Shown: positions 23,876-33,347 of the stretch, piece by piece
Numbering within the stretch: position 1 is the first letter of the stretch
Layout: the number at the start of each line of letters is the position of its first letter
DNA from: Streptomyces sp. CB02056
GTDB lineage: Bacteria > Actinomycetota > Actinomycetes > Streptomycetales > Streptomycetaceae
Assembly: GCF_001905545.1 (NCBI RefSeq)
Contig: NZ_LIPD01000007.1
Span: forward strand, 404,340 to 468,339
Length of the DNA: 64,000 bases
Reading direction: 5' to 3'
Translations under genes and position numbers: made by a program
Notes under the pieces: generated by a model
What the model was told of the DNA's origin: nothing
Database searches by the model: none
What the model saw: only the letters and a program-made list of their open reading frames with translations

Positions 23876-26722
23876 TCATTGCCGTTCCCCCGCTCGCAGT
23901 TCGGTGGCGATCTGGCGCCGGCCGGCGACCAGGGTCTCCAGCACCACCCCGAGGCCGACCACCAGGGCCAGACCGGCGGTGGGCAGCAGCACCGGCAGCA
24001 CCGCCGGGGCCAGGGTCTCGCCGACGGTGGCACCGACCAGCGCCGAGAGGTCGAAGGCGCCCCCGAGCAGGGCGACCGCGGCCAGCGCGACCAGCCCGCC
24101 GCCGACGGCCGCCGCCAGGGTCTGCGGCAGCGCCTCGGCGATGATCAGCACCAGGCCCTGCCGGGGCCGCAGGCCCATGGTGCGCAGCCGGGCGAGCACC
24201 GCCGTACGGTCCGGCGCGGCCCGCAGCAGCGTCAGCAGCACGGCCAGCAGGGCGAAGCCGGCGGCGGCGAAGCCCGAGTACCAGAACAGCCGCCCGGCGG
24301 CGTGCTGCACCGGGTCGCCGGCCAGCTCGGCGATCTTCTCGCGGCTGCTGTGCACCACGTAGCCGGGGGGCAGGCCGGCGGTGGTCTTCCCGGCCGCCGT
24401 GGCCTCCGCGTCGATCAGCTTGGCGACGCGCCCCAGGAGCTCGCCGCTGCCGATGGCGCGCTCCCGCAGCAGGGCGCGGACCCGGTCCGGATCGACGTCG
24501 CCGACGGCGAACCACTTATTCACCCGGTTCGACCGCTTGAGCTCCGGCAGGTGCTCCGCGGCGGGGCCGGCCGGCACCACGACGAAGGGCTTGCCGGGGT
24601 CCGGGAAGGCGGGCGTGGCGGTGACGATCCCCGCGACGCTGGTGGCCATCTGGCTGCCGGAGGGCGTGCGCACCTGCGGTGCGCCCGAGTCCAGGTGCGC
24701 GGCCAGGTCCCGGCTGAACAGCGCGGGGACCGGGCCGTCCTTGCCGCCCGGGGCGGCGGTCAGCCTGGCCGGGTCGTACCCGCCGACCCCGACGGTGCGG
24801 GAGATCTCCGCGTAGGCCTCGGGCTCGACCACCACCAGGACGGCCTCGGCGGTCTCCCGGTCGGCGCCGACGAAGGTGGCCCGCTCCTCGATCCACGCGC
24901 CGGTCGCCGCCCGGACGCCGGGCAGTTCGCCGGCCGCCTTGGTGAAGGCCTCCGGCAGGTTGGCGTAGAGCGGGACGGAGACGGACACATCGCCGCCGGT
25001 GGAGAGCCGCGCGGCACGCGCCCGGGAGTGGTCCACCGTGTCGAGCACGGTGGCCCCGAAGCCGGTGGCGGTGACGGCGATCAGCAGGGCGAGCAGCGGC
25101 AGCGCGGAGGGCCGCCGCCGGCCCGAGTTGTCGCGGGCGGCCCGGACCAGGCCGAGGAAGCCGACCAGGCCGCGGCCGCGGCCGGCGAGTGCGGCCAGCC
25201 AGCCGACCACGACCGGCTCGATCCTCGCCAGCAGCAGGCCGCCGGAGACGGCGAGCAGCAGCGGGGCGGCCACCAGCAGCGGGTCGACGCCGCTACCGGG
25301 GTGGCCGACGCCGCGACGTCGGACCTCGGCCACGGCCGCGGCGGTGACGGCCAGCACGGCGAGTTCGCCGACCATCCGGCGCCAGCCGCCGGCCGCCCGC
25401 GGGCGCGCCCAGAGCAGCGCGGCCCGGACCGGGAAGACCAGGATCGCGAGCAGGGTCACGGCGAGCGCCAGCAGCACCGGGGTGCCCCAGCGCGGGGTGG
25501 GCAGCAGCACCAGCGCGAGGGCCGTGCCGAGCACGGCGGCGGGCAGCACGGTCACCGCGCCCTCCCCGAGCAGCCGCAGCAGCACCCCGGTGCGCGAGCC
25601 GCCGCGGGCCTGGAGCAGCCGGATCTCGGCCGTGCGCCGGTCCGTGCTGAGCGCCGCGGCCAGGCAGAGCACCACGACCGCGACGCCGGCGACACCGGCC
25701 GGCCCGATGGCGCCGAGCGGGGCCGCGGCCTGGTAGCGGGCGGTGGCCCGGGCGAGGACGTCCGGCATCAGCGAGGTGGCGTGCAGGTCGGCCCGGAGGG
25801 TGGCGTCGATCAGGGCGGTCATGCCGGGGCCGGCCGTGTACGAGCCGAGGACCTCGCGGGTGTGGTCGAGCTCGTCGGCGCGCAGCGAGCCGGGGTCGAC
25901 GGGCAGCCGCCAGAAGTTCTGGCCGCTCGAACCCCAGCGGGCCAGCGCGGTCAGGCTGCCGCCGTCGACGAAGCCGCTGGTCCAGTACCACGCGTCCTCG
26001 CCCTTGACGCCCAGGCAGGCCCTGGACGGGCAGCCGAGTCCCTCCCAGAACGGGTCCTGGGGGTCGTTGACCCGGTAGAGGCCGGTCACGGTGGTGCGCA
26101 GCGCGACCGGTCCGTCGGTGCCGCTCTCGATGACGTCGCCGACCTTGATGTTGATGGCCTCGGCGGCCTGCTGGCTCAGCGCGATCGGCAGCGGGCCGTC
26201 GACCGGGGCGGGGCCCGGCCAGGTGCCCGCGGTCAGCGTCGCCCGGTCGGCGAGGCCGTGCAGGTAGAACAGGCCGAGCCCCGGGACGGCCCGGTCGGAG
26301 AGCCGGGTGAACCCCGGGTTGAACATCTTCCGCTCGGTCTTGATCCGGGTGCCGTGGACCTGGGCGGACGCGCTCAGCGGCAGCTGCCGTCCGATCTGCG
26401 CGTCGAACTTCCGCTGCAGGGCTTCGAGGGCGGCGCCGTCGTCGCCGGGGGCCAGCCCGGAGGTGACCTCCAGGTTGGTGACGTTGGTGCCCAGGCCGCG
26501 CGTGAACTCCTGGAGCGCGCTGTCCGCGTTCCGGTCCGCGATGCGCGGGAAGGCCGCCGCCAGGAAGACGGTGACGAGCGCGAGGGCCGCCGTGAGCAGC
26601 GCGGCCAGCGGCATCGCGCGCAGCCGGGTGCGGACCCAGGGCGCGGGCCGGTGGGCCCGCGCCGGTTCGGGCGCCGGCGGCGGCGCGTGGGTGGGCACGG
26701 TGGTGCCGGCCTTGGTGGTCAC
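23876..26722 (-). CDS. FtsX/MacB-type ABC permease (large)
   Basis: A 948-residue permease with an N-terminal transmembrane helix (LAALLTAALALVTVFLAAAF), a long extracytoplasmic domain, then several clusters of membrane helices. The FtsX repeats appear twice, the second ending with the LVALAAVALLGGAF and ALVVGLGVVLETLVAGRR helices. The GTG start overlaps the upstream permease's stop by 4 bp. The pair probably forms a heterodimer that moves a lipid, peptide or protein from the membrane's outer face, or transmits force like MacB; the cargo is unknown. Confidence 0.85.
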   Translation of the reverse strand: MTTKAGTTVPTHAPPPAPEPARAHRPAPWVRTRLRAMPLAALLTAALALVTVFLAAAFPRIADRNADSALQEFTRGLGTNVTNLEVTSGLAPGDDGAALEALQRKFDAQIGRQLPLSASAQVHGTRIKTERKMFNPGFTRLSDRAVPGLGLFYLHGLADRATLTAGTWPGPAPVDGPLPIALSQQAAEAINIKVGDVIESGTDGPVALRTTVTGLYRVNDPQDPFWEGLGCPSRACLGVKGEDAWYWTSGFVDGGSLTALARWGSSGQNFWRLPVDPGSLRADELDHTREVLGSYTAGPGMTALIDATLRADLHATSLMPDVLARATARYQAAAPLGAIGPAGVAGVAVVVLCLAAALSTDRRTAEIRLLQARGGSRTGVLLRLLGEGAVTVLPAAVLGTALALVLLPTPRWGTPVLLALAVTLLAILVFPVRAALLWARPRAAGGWRRMVGELAVLAVTAAAVAEVRRRGVGHPGSGVDPLLVAAPLLLAVSGGLLLARIEPVVVGWLAALAGRGRGLVGFLGLVRAARDNSGRRRPSALPLLALLIAVTATGFGATVLDTVDHSRARAARLSTGGDVSVSVPLYANLPEAFTKAAGELPGVRAATGAWIEERATFVGADRETAEAVLVVVEPEAYAEISRTVGVGGYDPARLTAAPGGKDGPVPALFSRDLAAHLDSGAPQVRTPSGSQMATSVAGIVTATPAFPDPGKPFVVVPAGPAAEHLPELKRSNRVNKWFAVGDVDPDRVRALLRERAIGSGELLGRVAKLIDAEATAAGKTTAGLPPGYVVHSSREKIAELAGDPVQHAAGRLFWYSGFAAAGFALLAVLLTLLRAAPDRTAVLARLRTMGLRPRQGLVLIIAEALPQTLAAAVGGGLVALAAVALLGGAFDLSALVGATVGETLAPAVLPVLLPTAGLALVVGLGVVLETLVAGRRQIATELRAGERQ

Positions 26723-29700
26723 ATCTCCTCCACGTGGCGCAGCCGCGCGGCCACGTCTCGACGCCGGCGGCCGATCAGGAAGGCCGACAGCAGCGGGACG
26801 ACGGCGATCGCCCCCGCGAACAGCAGCGCCTGACCGAACGGCAGCTCGACCAGGGCCTCCGGCACCGGGCGGCGGGCCGCCGGGGTCAGCACCACGAAGG
26901 GCACGATCAGCCGGACGAGCAGGGCTCCGAGGGCGAGGCCGACGATCCCGCCCAGGCCGACCAGCACCGCGTTCTCGGCGGCGACGGTCCGGGTGACCTG
27001 CTTGCGCGGGGCGCCCAGGGCGAGCAGCAGCGCGGAGTCCCGGGAGCGCTCGTGCGCCGAACCGGCCACCGCGGCGGCGAAGCCGATCGCGGCGAGCACG
27101 GCGGTGACGATCGCGATGGCCATCAGCGCGCTCTGCGGGGCGGCGCCGACCGGGTCGCCGAGGAGGCCCTCGGAGACCTCCTCGTAGAGCGCGAGGTCCT
27201 GGCTGCCGGGCGCGCCGCGCAGGGCGGCGGCGGCCTCGGCCGGGATGCGGTCGCCCGGCCCCGTGGCGGGCAGCCACCACTCGGTGCGGGAGGGCAGGTT
27301 GCGGTCCTGGACGGACAGCATCCGGGCGACCGAGCCGAGGTCCAGCAGCAGCGCCCGCTGGCCGGCCACCGGGAGGGCCTCGACCGCGCCGGTCACCTTG
27401 ACCGGGACGACGACCCCGCTGAACGGCACCTGGAGGGTGTCGCCGACGGAGGCTCCGACGGACTTCAGGTAGTCGTGGGTGGCGACGCCGTTGACGGCGG
27501 CCGGCAGGGGCGCCCCGGTCGGGCTCAGCACCGCGCGGATCGGGTCTCCGATGCCGCCCGCGGGGTGGTAGCGGACCGTGAACAGGCTGTCGGGGGCGGC
27601 CGCTTCGGAGGCGAGCGCGGCCACCGGCGAGCCGCCCGCGCCGTTGCGGGACTCCGGCGGCTTGATGGTCCAGCCGGCACCGGACGGCACCGGGACGGCG
27701 GTGGACGGTCCGTCGGCGGTGTCCGAGACGGCCAGGTTCCGCAGGGTGACCTCGCCCTCGCTGCGGTCGCCGAAGGCGACGTTCGCGCCGACCACTGTCA
27801 GCGGGGCGGCGACCGAGCCCACCGGGGCGTCGACCAGCGCGCCGAGCCGGATCGAGGAGTGGACCTGGCCGTTCATCGGGAGCTCGCCGAACGGGACCTT
27901 GTGGACCAGGCCGAAGCGGTCGCGCAGCAGCAGCCGGACCTCGGGCTGGATCGGGACGCTGGTGAACCGCGAGTTCTTCGGCTCCTGCTGGCTCACCGCG
28001 ATGTCCGCGTCGATCCGCAGCGGGCTGCCGGGCAGCGGGATGCCGGCGGGGGCGGGGGAGGCGAGCGAGCCGAAGACCTCCGTACCGGTGCGGCCGTCGA
28101 GCAGGTCGGAGCGGACCGGGACGCGTTCGGCGAAGGCGGCGGCGTCCACGGCCATCAGCTGGCCGGAGCCGCCCTGCAGCGGCTGCTCATCGCGCACCAC
28201 CGCGACCAGCCGGTCGCCGCCGGGCAGGCTGCCGTAGCGGCCGCCCTGACCCATCGGCGCGTTGTGCGAGCCGGAGATGCGCAGGCCGCCGGCCGTGGCG
28301 AAGGCCGCCTGGTCGCGCTGGGAGGCGGTCCAGGTGGCGTGCTGACCGAGCGCCAGGACACCGGTGGCCACGGCCATGACGAGGAGCAGGACGGGGCCGG
28401 TGGCGCGGCCGGGCCGGCGGGCCAGCTGCCAGCCGACCATGGCGGGGCCGAGGCCGCTGCCCCGGGCCGCCGCGCGGGCGCCGAGCCGGGCGACGACCGG
28501 CAGCAGCCGCAGCACCACCAGGGTGCCGGCGCACAGGGCGAGGGTCGGGGTGGCGACCAGCAGCAGGTCCACGTCCAGCCGGCCGGTGGAGTCGGGGGAC
28601 AGCCCGCCGCCGTACTGGTCGAGCTGCTGGTAAGCGAGGGCGGCCAGGGCGAGCACGGCGATGTCGCCGCCGTTGCGGGCGACGCCGGAGACCACCGCCT
28701 GGCGGCGGCCGGCCCGGCGGCGCAGGGCGGCACCGACGCCGCGCACCACGCTCGGCACGGTGGCCAGCAGGATGCAGGCGAACGCGCAGACCACGGCCAC
28801 CGGCCAGAGCGACCAGCTGATGCCGGTGTCCAGGGCGACCTGGTGGGCGCTGCCGAGGCCGGCCAGCGCGCGGACCAGGAACGGGGTCAGCAGCGGCGCG
28901 AACACCGCCGCGGGCAGGGCCAGCAGCAGCGACTCCAGGGCGGTGAAGGAGCCGAGCCGGACGGCCGAGGCGCCGCGCGCGGCGAGCATCTCGTTCTCGG
29001 ACTCCTGCCGCGCGGCGATCAGGTGCACGACCAGCAGCAGGGCCGCCGCGGCGAGCACCGCCAGCTGGAGGGCGCCGATCAACAGGGTGGACCGGGCGAC
29101 CACCATGCTGTCGGACAACTCGCGCATGATGTCGGGCAGTTCGGTCTTCGCGGCGAGCGAACCGGAGGTCCGCAGCTCATCGGAGAGGCGCTGGGCGCGG
29201 TCGCCGACGGCCTGCGCGGCGGCCCGGTCGACGCCGGAGAAGTCGGCGTCCAGCGACCAGCCGCGGCTGCTCTGGACCAGGCCGGCCGTGGTGAAGGCGC
29301 TCTGGTCGACCATCATCGGGCCGAAGGTGGTGAAGCCGGCGACCTCGATCTCGTGGCCGCCGACCGGGTCGATCCGCCAGTACGGGGCGGCCGGGTCGGT
29401 GGCCCGGTAGACGCCGGTGATCCGGACGGTCAGCGGCTTGCTGTCGTTCCGGTCGACGAGCCGGACCTCGGCGGGCAGGGCCTGCTCGGTCAGACCGAGC
29501 CGGCGCAGCAGGCTCTGCGGGACGGCGGCCTCCGGGGCGGCGGACTGGGCCGGCCCGGTGGCGGCGCCCGGCCAGGCGCCGGCCACCAGTTGGACCCGGC
29601 CGCGGTCGAGGTCGGCGAGGACCGTCAGGTCGAGCTGGGCGCCGGGGGCCTGGCCGGCGGAGGCGCCGGCTGCGCCGGTGCCGCTCGCCGGGCTGCCGTT

Positions 29701-30075
29701 CGCCGCGGTGCCGTTGGCCGGACTGCCGTTCGCCGCACTGCCGTTCGCCGCGCCCCCGGAGCCGGGCAGGCTGTAGGAGCGGCTGCGCATCACGCTGTCG
29801 GTGTGCACGGGCAGGTCGCCGAAGAGCTTCTGCCGGTAGGAGGCGAGCGCCTCCTCGTCCTTCGTCCGCTGGTCGAGTCCGTGCTCGCCGGTCACCGTCA
29901 CCGTGGTTCGTGCGTGACCGGGCCCTTGGAGCGCCTGTCGCAGGCCGGCCTCGCCGACACTGCTGTTGAAGGCGACCAAGGCGGTCAGCACGGATGTGGT
30001 GATCAGCACCGCGAGCAGGACGGCGGCAGCCAGCGGCACTCGTCCGCGCAGTCGGCGCACGACGAAGCCGAGCAT
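26719..30075 (-). CDS. FtsX/MacB-type ABC permease (large)
   Basis: An 1118-residue permease, start ATG at 30075 with ggggaggaa upstream. It has an N-terminal helix (VPLAAAVLLAVLITTSVLTALVAF), a large outer domain, a central cluster of membrane helices near residues 325-460, and a C-terminal cluster with LLLALGAPRKQVTRTVAAE, the typical FtsX motif. The outer domain contains a Gly/Ser/Ala/Asn-rich linker made of five 5-residue repeats (around residues 107-131). It is the first gene of the permease-permease-ATPase set. Confidence 0.85.
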   Translation of the reverse strand: MLGFVVRRLRGRVPLAAAVLLAVLITTSVLTALVAFNSSVGEAGLRQALQGPGHARTTVTVTGEHGLDQRTKDEEALASYRQKLFGDLPVHTDSVMRSRSYSLPGSGGAANGSAANGSPANGTAANGSPASGTGAAGASAGQAPGAQLDLTVLADLDRGRVQLVAGAWPGAATGPAQSAAPEAAVPQSLLRRLGLTEQALPAEVRLVDRNDSKPLTVRITGVYRATDPAAPYWRIDPVGGHEIEVAGFTTFGPMMVDQSAFTTAGLVQSSRGWSLDADFSGVDRAAAQAVGDRAQRLSDELRTSGSLAAKTELPDIMRELSDSMVVARSTLLIGALQLAVLAAAALLLVVHLIAARQESENEMLAARGASAVRLGSFTALESLLLALPAAVFAPLLTPFLVRALAGLGSAHQVALDTGISWSLWPVAVVCAFACILLATVPSVVRGVGAALRRRAGRRQAVVSGVARNGGDIAVLALAALAYQQLDQYGGGLSPDSTGRLDVDLLLVATPTLALCAGTLVVLRLLPVVARLGARAAARGSGLGPAMVGWQLARRPGRATGPVLLLVMAVATGVLALGQHATWTASQRDQAAFATAGGLRISGSHNAPMGQGGRYGSLPGGDRLVAVVRDEQPLQGGSGQLMAVDAAAFAERVPVRSDLLDGRTGTEVFGSLASPAPAGIPLPGSPLRIDADIAVSQQEPKNSRFTSVPIQPEVRLLLRDRFGLVHKVPFGELPMNGQVHSSIRLGALVDAPVGSVAAPLTVVGANVAFGDRSEGEVTLRNLAVSDTADGPSTAVPVPSGAGWTIKPPESRNGAGGSPVAALASEAAAPDSLFTVRYHPAGGIGDPIRAVLSPTGAPLPAAVNGVATHDYLKSVGASVGDTLQVPFSGVVVPVKVTGAVEALPVAGQRALLLDLGSVARMLSVQDRNLPSRTEWWLPATGPGDRIPAEAAAALRGAPGSQDLALYEEVSEGLLGDPVGAAPQSALMAIAIVTAVLAAIGFAAAVAGSAHERSRDSALLLALGAPRKQVTRTVAAENAVLVGLGGIVGLALGALLVRLIVPFVVLTPAARRPVPEALVELPFGQALLFAGAIAVVPLLSAFLIGRRRRDVAARLRHVEEM
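29681..29755. repeat. 15-bp tandem repeat within the permease gene
   Basis: Five 15-bp units of the type ccgttcgccgcggtg (29681, 29696, 29711, 29726, 29741) encode, on the minus strand, a Gly-Ala-Ala-Asn-Gly / Ser-Pro-Ala-Ser-Gly-like linker in the first permease. The unit keeps frame (5 codons), so copy number could vary without breaking the protein. Confidence 0.88.
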
Positions 30076-30505
30076 CAGGTTCCTCCCCCGGACTTACGTC
30101 CCCGGTTGCATCCCCGGGCCCCGCTCGTCGGTCCGATCCGAGTGCCGATCCGCGTGCAGATCGGTCACAGATGGACACACCGCGGGCACACCGGCGCATT
30201 GATCACCGGCTATCGGTCGCCGGATAGCGGACGATGCTGTCAGATTCGATCCAGGAACGGAAGGGACTTGCGCGAATCAAGTAAGCAGTGAGCAAATTCC
30301 TTTCATTGGTAGCATCCCGGCCGGGGATGCCCTACTTGAAATGCCATGAACACCTCACAAATCCGGCTTCGGCGCACTCCTTTGGCCCGGGACACCGACT
30401 TCTCGGATTCCCGCCCGGGAACGTGAACCGCCGGAGCACTCATATCCGTAGAACCGGACGGGACCCGGATGGAACCGGGCCGCCACGCCCACAGGGGGAC
30501 GCCGC
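30076..30505. promoter_or_regulatory. 430-bp divergent promoter region of the ABC genes
   Basis: No coding signal on either strand. It is distinctly less GC-rich than the flanks. It holds gctatc / gatagc (30209-30214, 30223-30228) and the hairpin gcatccc / gggatgc (30312-30318, 30324-30330), which lies midway between the divergent starts. The permease start (30075) and ATPase start (30506) could be co-regulated from here. No regulator gene is adjacent, so an unlinked factor or two-component system is likely. Confidence 0.5.
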
Positions 30506-31237
30506 ATGACGCAGCCTCAGGCCGCCACCGCCGACACCACCACCCAGCCGATGGTGGCCGTCACCGACCTCCGCCGGAGCTTCGGCACCGGTGAGCGGAC
30601 CGTGCACGCCCTGCGCGGCGTCTCGTTCACCGTCGGCCGTGGTGAACTCACCGCGCTCAAGGGCCGGTCCGGCTCCGGCAAGACCACCCTGCTGAACCTG
30701 GTCGGCGGCCTGGACGCACCGACCGGCGGCAGCATCGCGCTGGACGGCATCGACCTCGCCTCGCTGGACGAGGACGGCCGACTCGCCCTGCGGCGGGAGC
30801 GGATCGGCTTCGTCTTCCAGTCCTTCGGGCTGATCCCGATGCTCACCGCCGCCGAGAACGTCGGCGTGCCCCTGCGGCTGCGCAAGGCCCCGGCCGCCGA
30901 GCGCGAGGAGCGCGCCCACACCCTCCTCGCCCTGGTCGGCCTCGCCGACCACGCCAACCAGCGCCCCGGCGAGCTCTCCGGCGGCCAGCAGCAGCGCGTC
31001 GCCATCGCCCGTGCGCTGGCCAACCAGCCCAGCCTGATCATCGCCGACGAGCCGACCGGTCAGTTGGACTCCGAGACCGGCCGCTCGATCATGGAGCTGC
31101 TGCGCGCGGTGGTGCGCAGCGAGGGCGTCACCGTGCTGGTCGCCACCCACGACCCGACGCTGATGGGGCTCGCCGACCGGGTGATCGAGGTCCGGGACGG
31201 ACGGATCGTCGAGGAGGAGGCGGAGCAGGCCGCCTAG
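30506..31237 (+). CDS. ABC transporter ATPase (MacB/LolD-like)
   Basis: A 243-residue ATPase: Walker A GRSGSGKT at 53-60, Q-loop FVFQS, signature [15 protein letters not shown] at 157-171, Walker [10 protein letters not shown] near 177-185, and H-loop ATHD. It is divergent from the permeases but of the right subfamily to work with them. With the second ATPase at 22753 the locus has two ATPases for two permeases. Lacking the AbrB-like tail, it may be the transport ATPase, while the other is regulatory (inference). Confidence 0.88.
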   Translation: MTQPQAATADTTTQPMVAVTDLRRSFGTGERTVHALRGVSFTVGRGELTALKGRSGSGKTTLLNLVGGLDAPTGGSIALDGIDLASLDEDGRLALRRERIGFVFQSFGLIPMLTAAENVGVPLRLRKAPAAEREERAHTLLALVGLADHANQRPGELSGGQQQRVAIARALANQPSLIIADEPTGQLDSETGRSIMELLRAVVRSEGVTVLVATHDPTLMGLADRVIEVRDGRIVEEEAEQAA

Positions 31238-31304
31238 CGGAACGGGCCCGGGCCCCGGGGCTGATCCCGGTGTGCGCTACGGGTGCGCGTGACAGGACTG
31301 CTTT

Positions 31305-31341
31305 ACGGGGGTGGGGATGCGGGGTGCCTCCCCGCCCCCGT
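31305..31341. terminator. bidirectional hairpin between convergent genes
   Basis: acgggggtgggga (31305-31317) pairs with tccccgcccccgt (31329-31341), 13 bp with one G-U pair and an 11-nt loop, between the ABC ATPase (ends 31237) and the oxidase (ends 31361). Confidence 0.65.
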
Positions 31342-31360
31342 GGGGCGCCGGCGCTCGGAC

Positions 31361-32983
31361 TCAGGGCCCGGCCGGGACGATCGATTGGGCGTGGTGGAAC
31401 ACCTCCTCCCCGTCCCAGTAGGCCTTGGTGCGTTGCAGCCGTGGGTAGTTGCCCTTGTAGTAGAGGCGCGGGTAGTCCGGGTCGGGCTGGTCGGCGGTGC
31501 CCAGGTCGGTGTCCGGGTAGTTGACGTAGGCGCCGTCCGTCGCGGTGTCGACCTCCGGGACACCGCCCGTCTCCCGGTAGACGTCGCGGTACAGCCCGCT
31601 CAGGTAGGCGAGGTGCTCCTCGTCCTCGGCCGGGTCCGTCCAGTGCGTCTGGTACTGCAGCTTCATGATCGAGTCGCGCTGCGGGACGGCCGTCTCCTCG
31701 GGGCGGCGGGCGTTGATCCGGCAGCCGTAGGAGTCGATCTGGACCACCGTGTTCGAGAGGTCCGCCCCCTCGACGTCCCGCGTCAGCCAGTCCCAGAAGG
31801 CGGCGATCTGCGCCGGGGCGAACGGCGCCCGGTGGTAGGCCGACTTGTGCTTGCCCCGCTCGTTGTCTCCCGAGGGGTTGAGCGTCATGGTCGCCTGGAA
31901 CCACGGCATCCGGCGCCGCTTGTCCGGGTAGGGCAGGAACAGCCCGCCGGCCGAGCGGGTCTGCACCACCGCGCGCGTCGTCATCCCCTGTTCGACGGCG
32001 GCCACGAAGGCGTCGAGCGGGGCCGGGTCCGCTCCGTCCCACTGGCTGAACAGGACGACGTTCCCGTTGGAGTGGTGGGTGAGCTTGAGGATGGCGAACA
32101 GCCCCTGGTACACCGCCTCCCGCGGGCCGCTGTGCTCGGCCATGAAGGCGCCGAAGTTGGCCACCAGGGTCTCGAAGTCGGCCGGCCGCCGGAGCAGTTC
32201 GGCCCAGGGCCAGGCCACGCTGCTCAGCCAGACCCGGGGCGGCGGCTGGGGCACGTCCGACGCGAAGTGGTAGCGCAGCACCACCCCGAAGTTCCCGCCC
32301 CCGCCGCCGGTGTGGGCCCAGAAGAGGTCCTGCTCGGGCGAGCCCGGCGCGTCCTCGCGGTGCGCCTTCGTCACCACCGCCCGGCCGCCCCGGACGGTGA
32401 CCACGTCGACCTGGACGAGGTGGTCTACGGTGAGCCCGTGCCGCCGGGAGAGCAGGCCGTACCCGCCGCCGCAGACGTGCCCGCCCGCGCCGACCGAGTA
32501 GCAGGACCCGGCGGGCAGGGTGACGGCGTACTCGCGGAACAGCGTGGTGTAGACGTCCCAGTTGGTCGCGCCGCCGTCGACGCCGTAGGTGGGCCGGCCG
32601 AACTTGTCGGTCGAGGCGGCGACGCCGCGCATCGTGCCGAGGTCGAGGATGACGCCTTGGTCGTTGTCGACGAAACCCTCGTAGCAGTGCCCGCCGCCGC
32701 GGACCGTCGGCCGTAGCCCGGCGTCCAGCGCGCGGTTCACCTCGGCGACCGCGTCGGCCTCGTCGCCCACCAGCCGGATGTAGGCGGGACTGCTGCTCCA
32801 CCGCTGGTTGAAGCCCTGGGCGAGGGTCTGGTAGCGGGGGTCACCGGGCAGCACCGACCGCCCCTTCGGCAGCTCCCGGCGCGCGCCCTCGGCCGCCGCC
32901 GCGCCCGTGGAAGCGGCGGTGATCCCGGCGGCCGCCGCGCCGGCACCGCCCAGGAATCCCCGCCGGGAGAATTCGTACCGCAT
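31361..32983 (-). CDS. Tat-exported FAD-linked oxidase (berberine-bridge type)
   Basis: A 540-residue secreted flavoprotein. The N-terminus has a twin-arginine signal (EFSRRGFLGG), then an Ala-rich stretch. The PCMH FAD domain has GGGHCYEG with His99 and GSCYSVG with Cys161, the pair expected to bind FAD bicovalently in berberine-bridge and aclacinomycin oxidases. The second glycine-rich region is VCGGGYGLLSRRHGL. Near the end the BBE motif is YYKGNYPRLQRTKAYWD. It probably oxidises a sugar, polyphenol or secondary metabolite outside the cell. It stands alone, with a long upstream gap rich in TGAC/GTCA motifs. Confidence 0.87.
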   Translation of the reverse strand: MRYEFSRRGFLGGAGAAAAGITAASTGAAAAEGARRELPKGRSVLPGDPRYQTLAQGFNQRWSSSPAYIRLVGDEADAVAEVNRALDAGLRPTVRGGGHCYEGFVDNDQGVILDLGTMRGVAASTDKFGRPTYGVDGGATNWDVYTTLFREYAVTLPAGSCYSVGAGGHVCGGGYGLLSRRHGLTVDHLVQVDVVTVRGGRAVVTKAHREDAPGSPEQDLFWAHTGGGGGNFGVVLRYHFASDVPQPPPRVWLSSVAWPWAELLRRPADFETLVANFGAFMAEHSGPREAVYQGLFAILKLTHHSNGNVVLFSQWDGADPAPLDAFVAAVEQGMTTRAVVQTRSAGGLFLPYPDKRRRMPWFQATMTLNPSGDNERGKHKSAYHRAPFAPAQIAAFWDWLTRDVEGADLSNTVVQIDSYGCRINARRPEETAVPQRDSIMKLQYQTHWTDPAEDEEHLAYLSGLYRDVYRETGGVPEVDTATDGAYVNYPDTDLGTADQPDPDYPRLYYKGNYPRLQRTKAYWDGEEVFHHAQSIVPAGP

Positions 32984-33074
32984 GTTCCGTCCCCACTTTC
33001 CCGAGTCCGAGAGAAGCCGGCGGCCCGCACGCTAACACGGATATCCGGCCACGGGAATCGGTTAATGGAAAGTG

Positions 33075-33087
33075 TGACAGTACGTCA
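33075..33087. promoter_or_regulatory. TGAC-N5-GTCA palindrome upstream of the oxidase
   Basis: tgac-agtac-gtca lies 92 bp upstream of the oxidase start. The 364-bp gap (32984-33347) also contains TGACGATCCGTC at 33202-33213, the same core as before the Pls-type gene, and a terminator on the minus strand at its far end. I saw no gene in it. Confidence 0.45.
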
Positions 33088-33272
33088 TTCCTGCTGGTCC
33101 GACCTGGTCTTGACCGTCACCATGACACCGGAATCCCATTGTCAGTGGCATGGGCTATGGTCGCCGACGAATCGCAGGAATCCGCTCCACGGGAGGTTCG
33201 ATGACGATCCGTCTCCGCATTTTCCGCGTTCTCCGGGCCCTCCCGGCCCTCCGGGAACTCGCCCGGAAAACA

Positions 33273-33312
33273 CGGTCGTGGTGGTCGGCTGCACCGCCGA
33301 CCACCACGACCG
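33273..33312 (-). terminator. strong terminator after the tripeptidyl-peptidase-like gene
   Basis: cggtcgtggtggtcggc (33273-33289) and gccgaccaccacgaccg (33296-33312) form a perfect 17-bp stem with a 6-nt loop. Read on the minus strand it is followed by tgtttt, a U-rich tail, 36 bp after the stop of the gene ending at 33348. It is the most convincing intrinsic terminator in the window. Confidence 0.85.
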
Positions 33313-33347
33313 TCAAACCCTCCCCCGGGTCACCGGGGGCCGTTCCG

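Noticed and set aside
26734-30291. A very long open frame (1185 codons) on the + strand opposite the first FtsX permease
   Set aside because: It has Arg/Gly/Gln-rich low-complexity sequence and no domain, and mirrors the GC bias of the real gene on the other strand; the permease carries all recognisable motifs.
33202-33347. Small ORF starting ATG 33201 with a ggaggt-like site, in the gap before the secreted peptidase gene's end
   Set aside because: It runs across a strong hairpin and into antisense of the next gene; the composition beyond the first residues is not coding-like.
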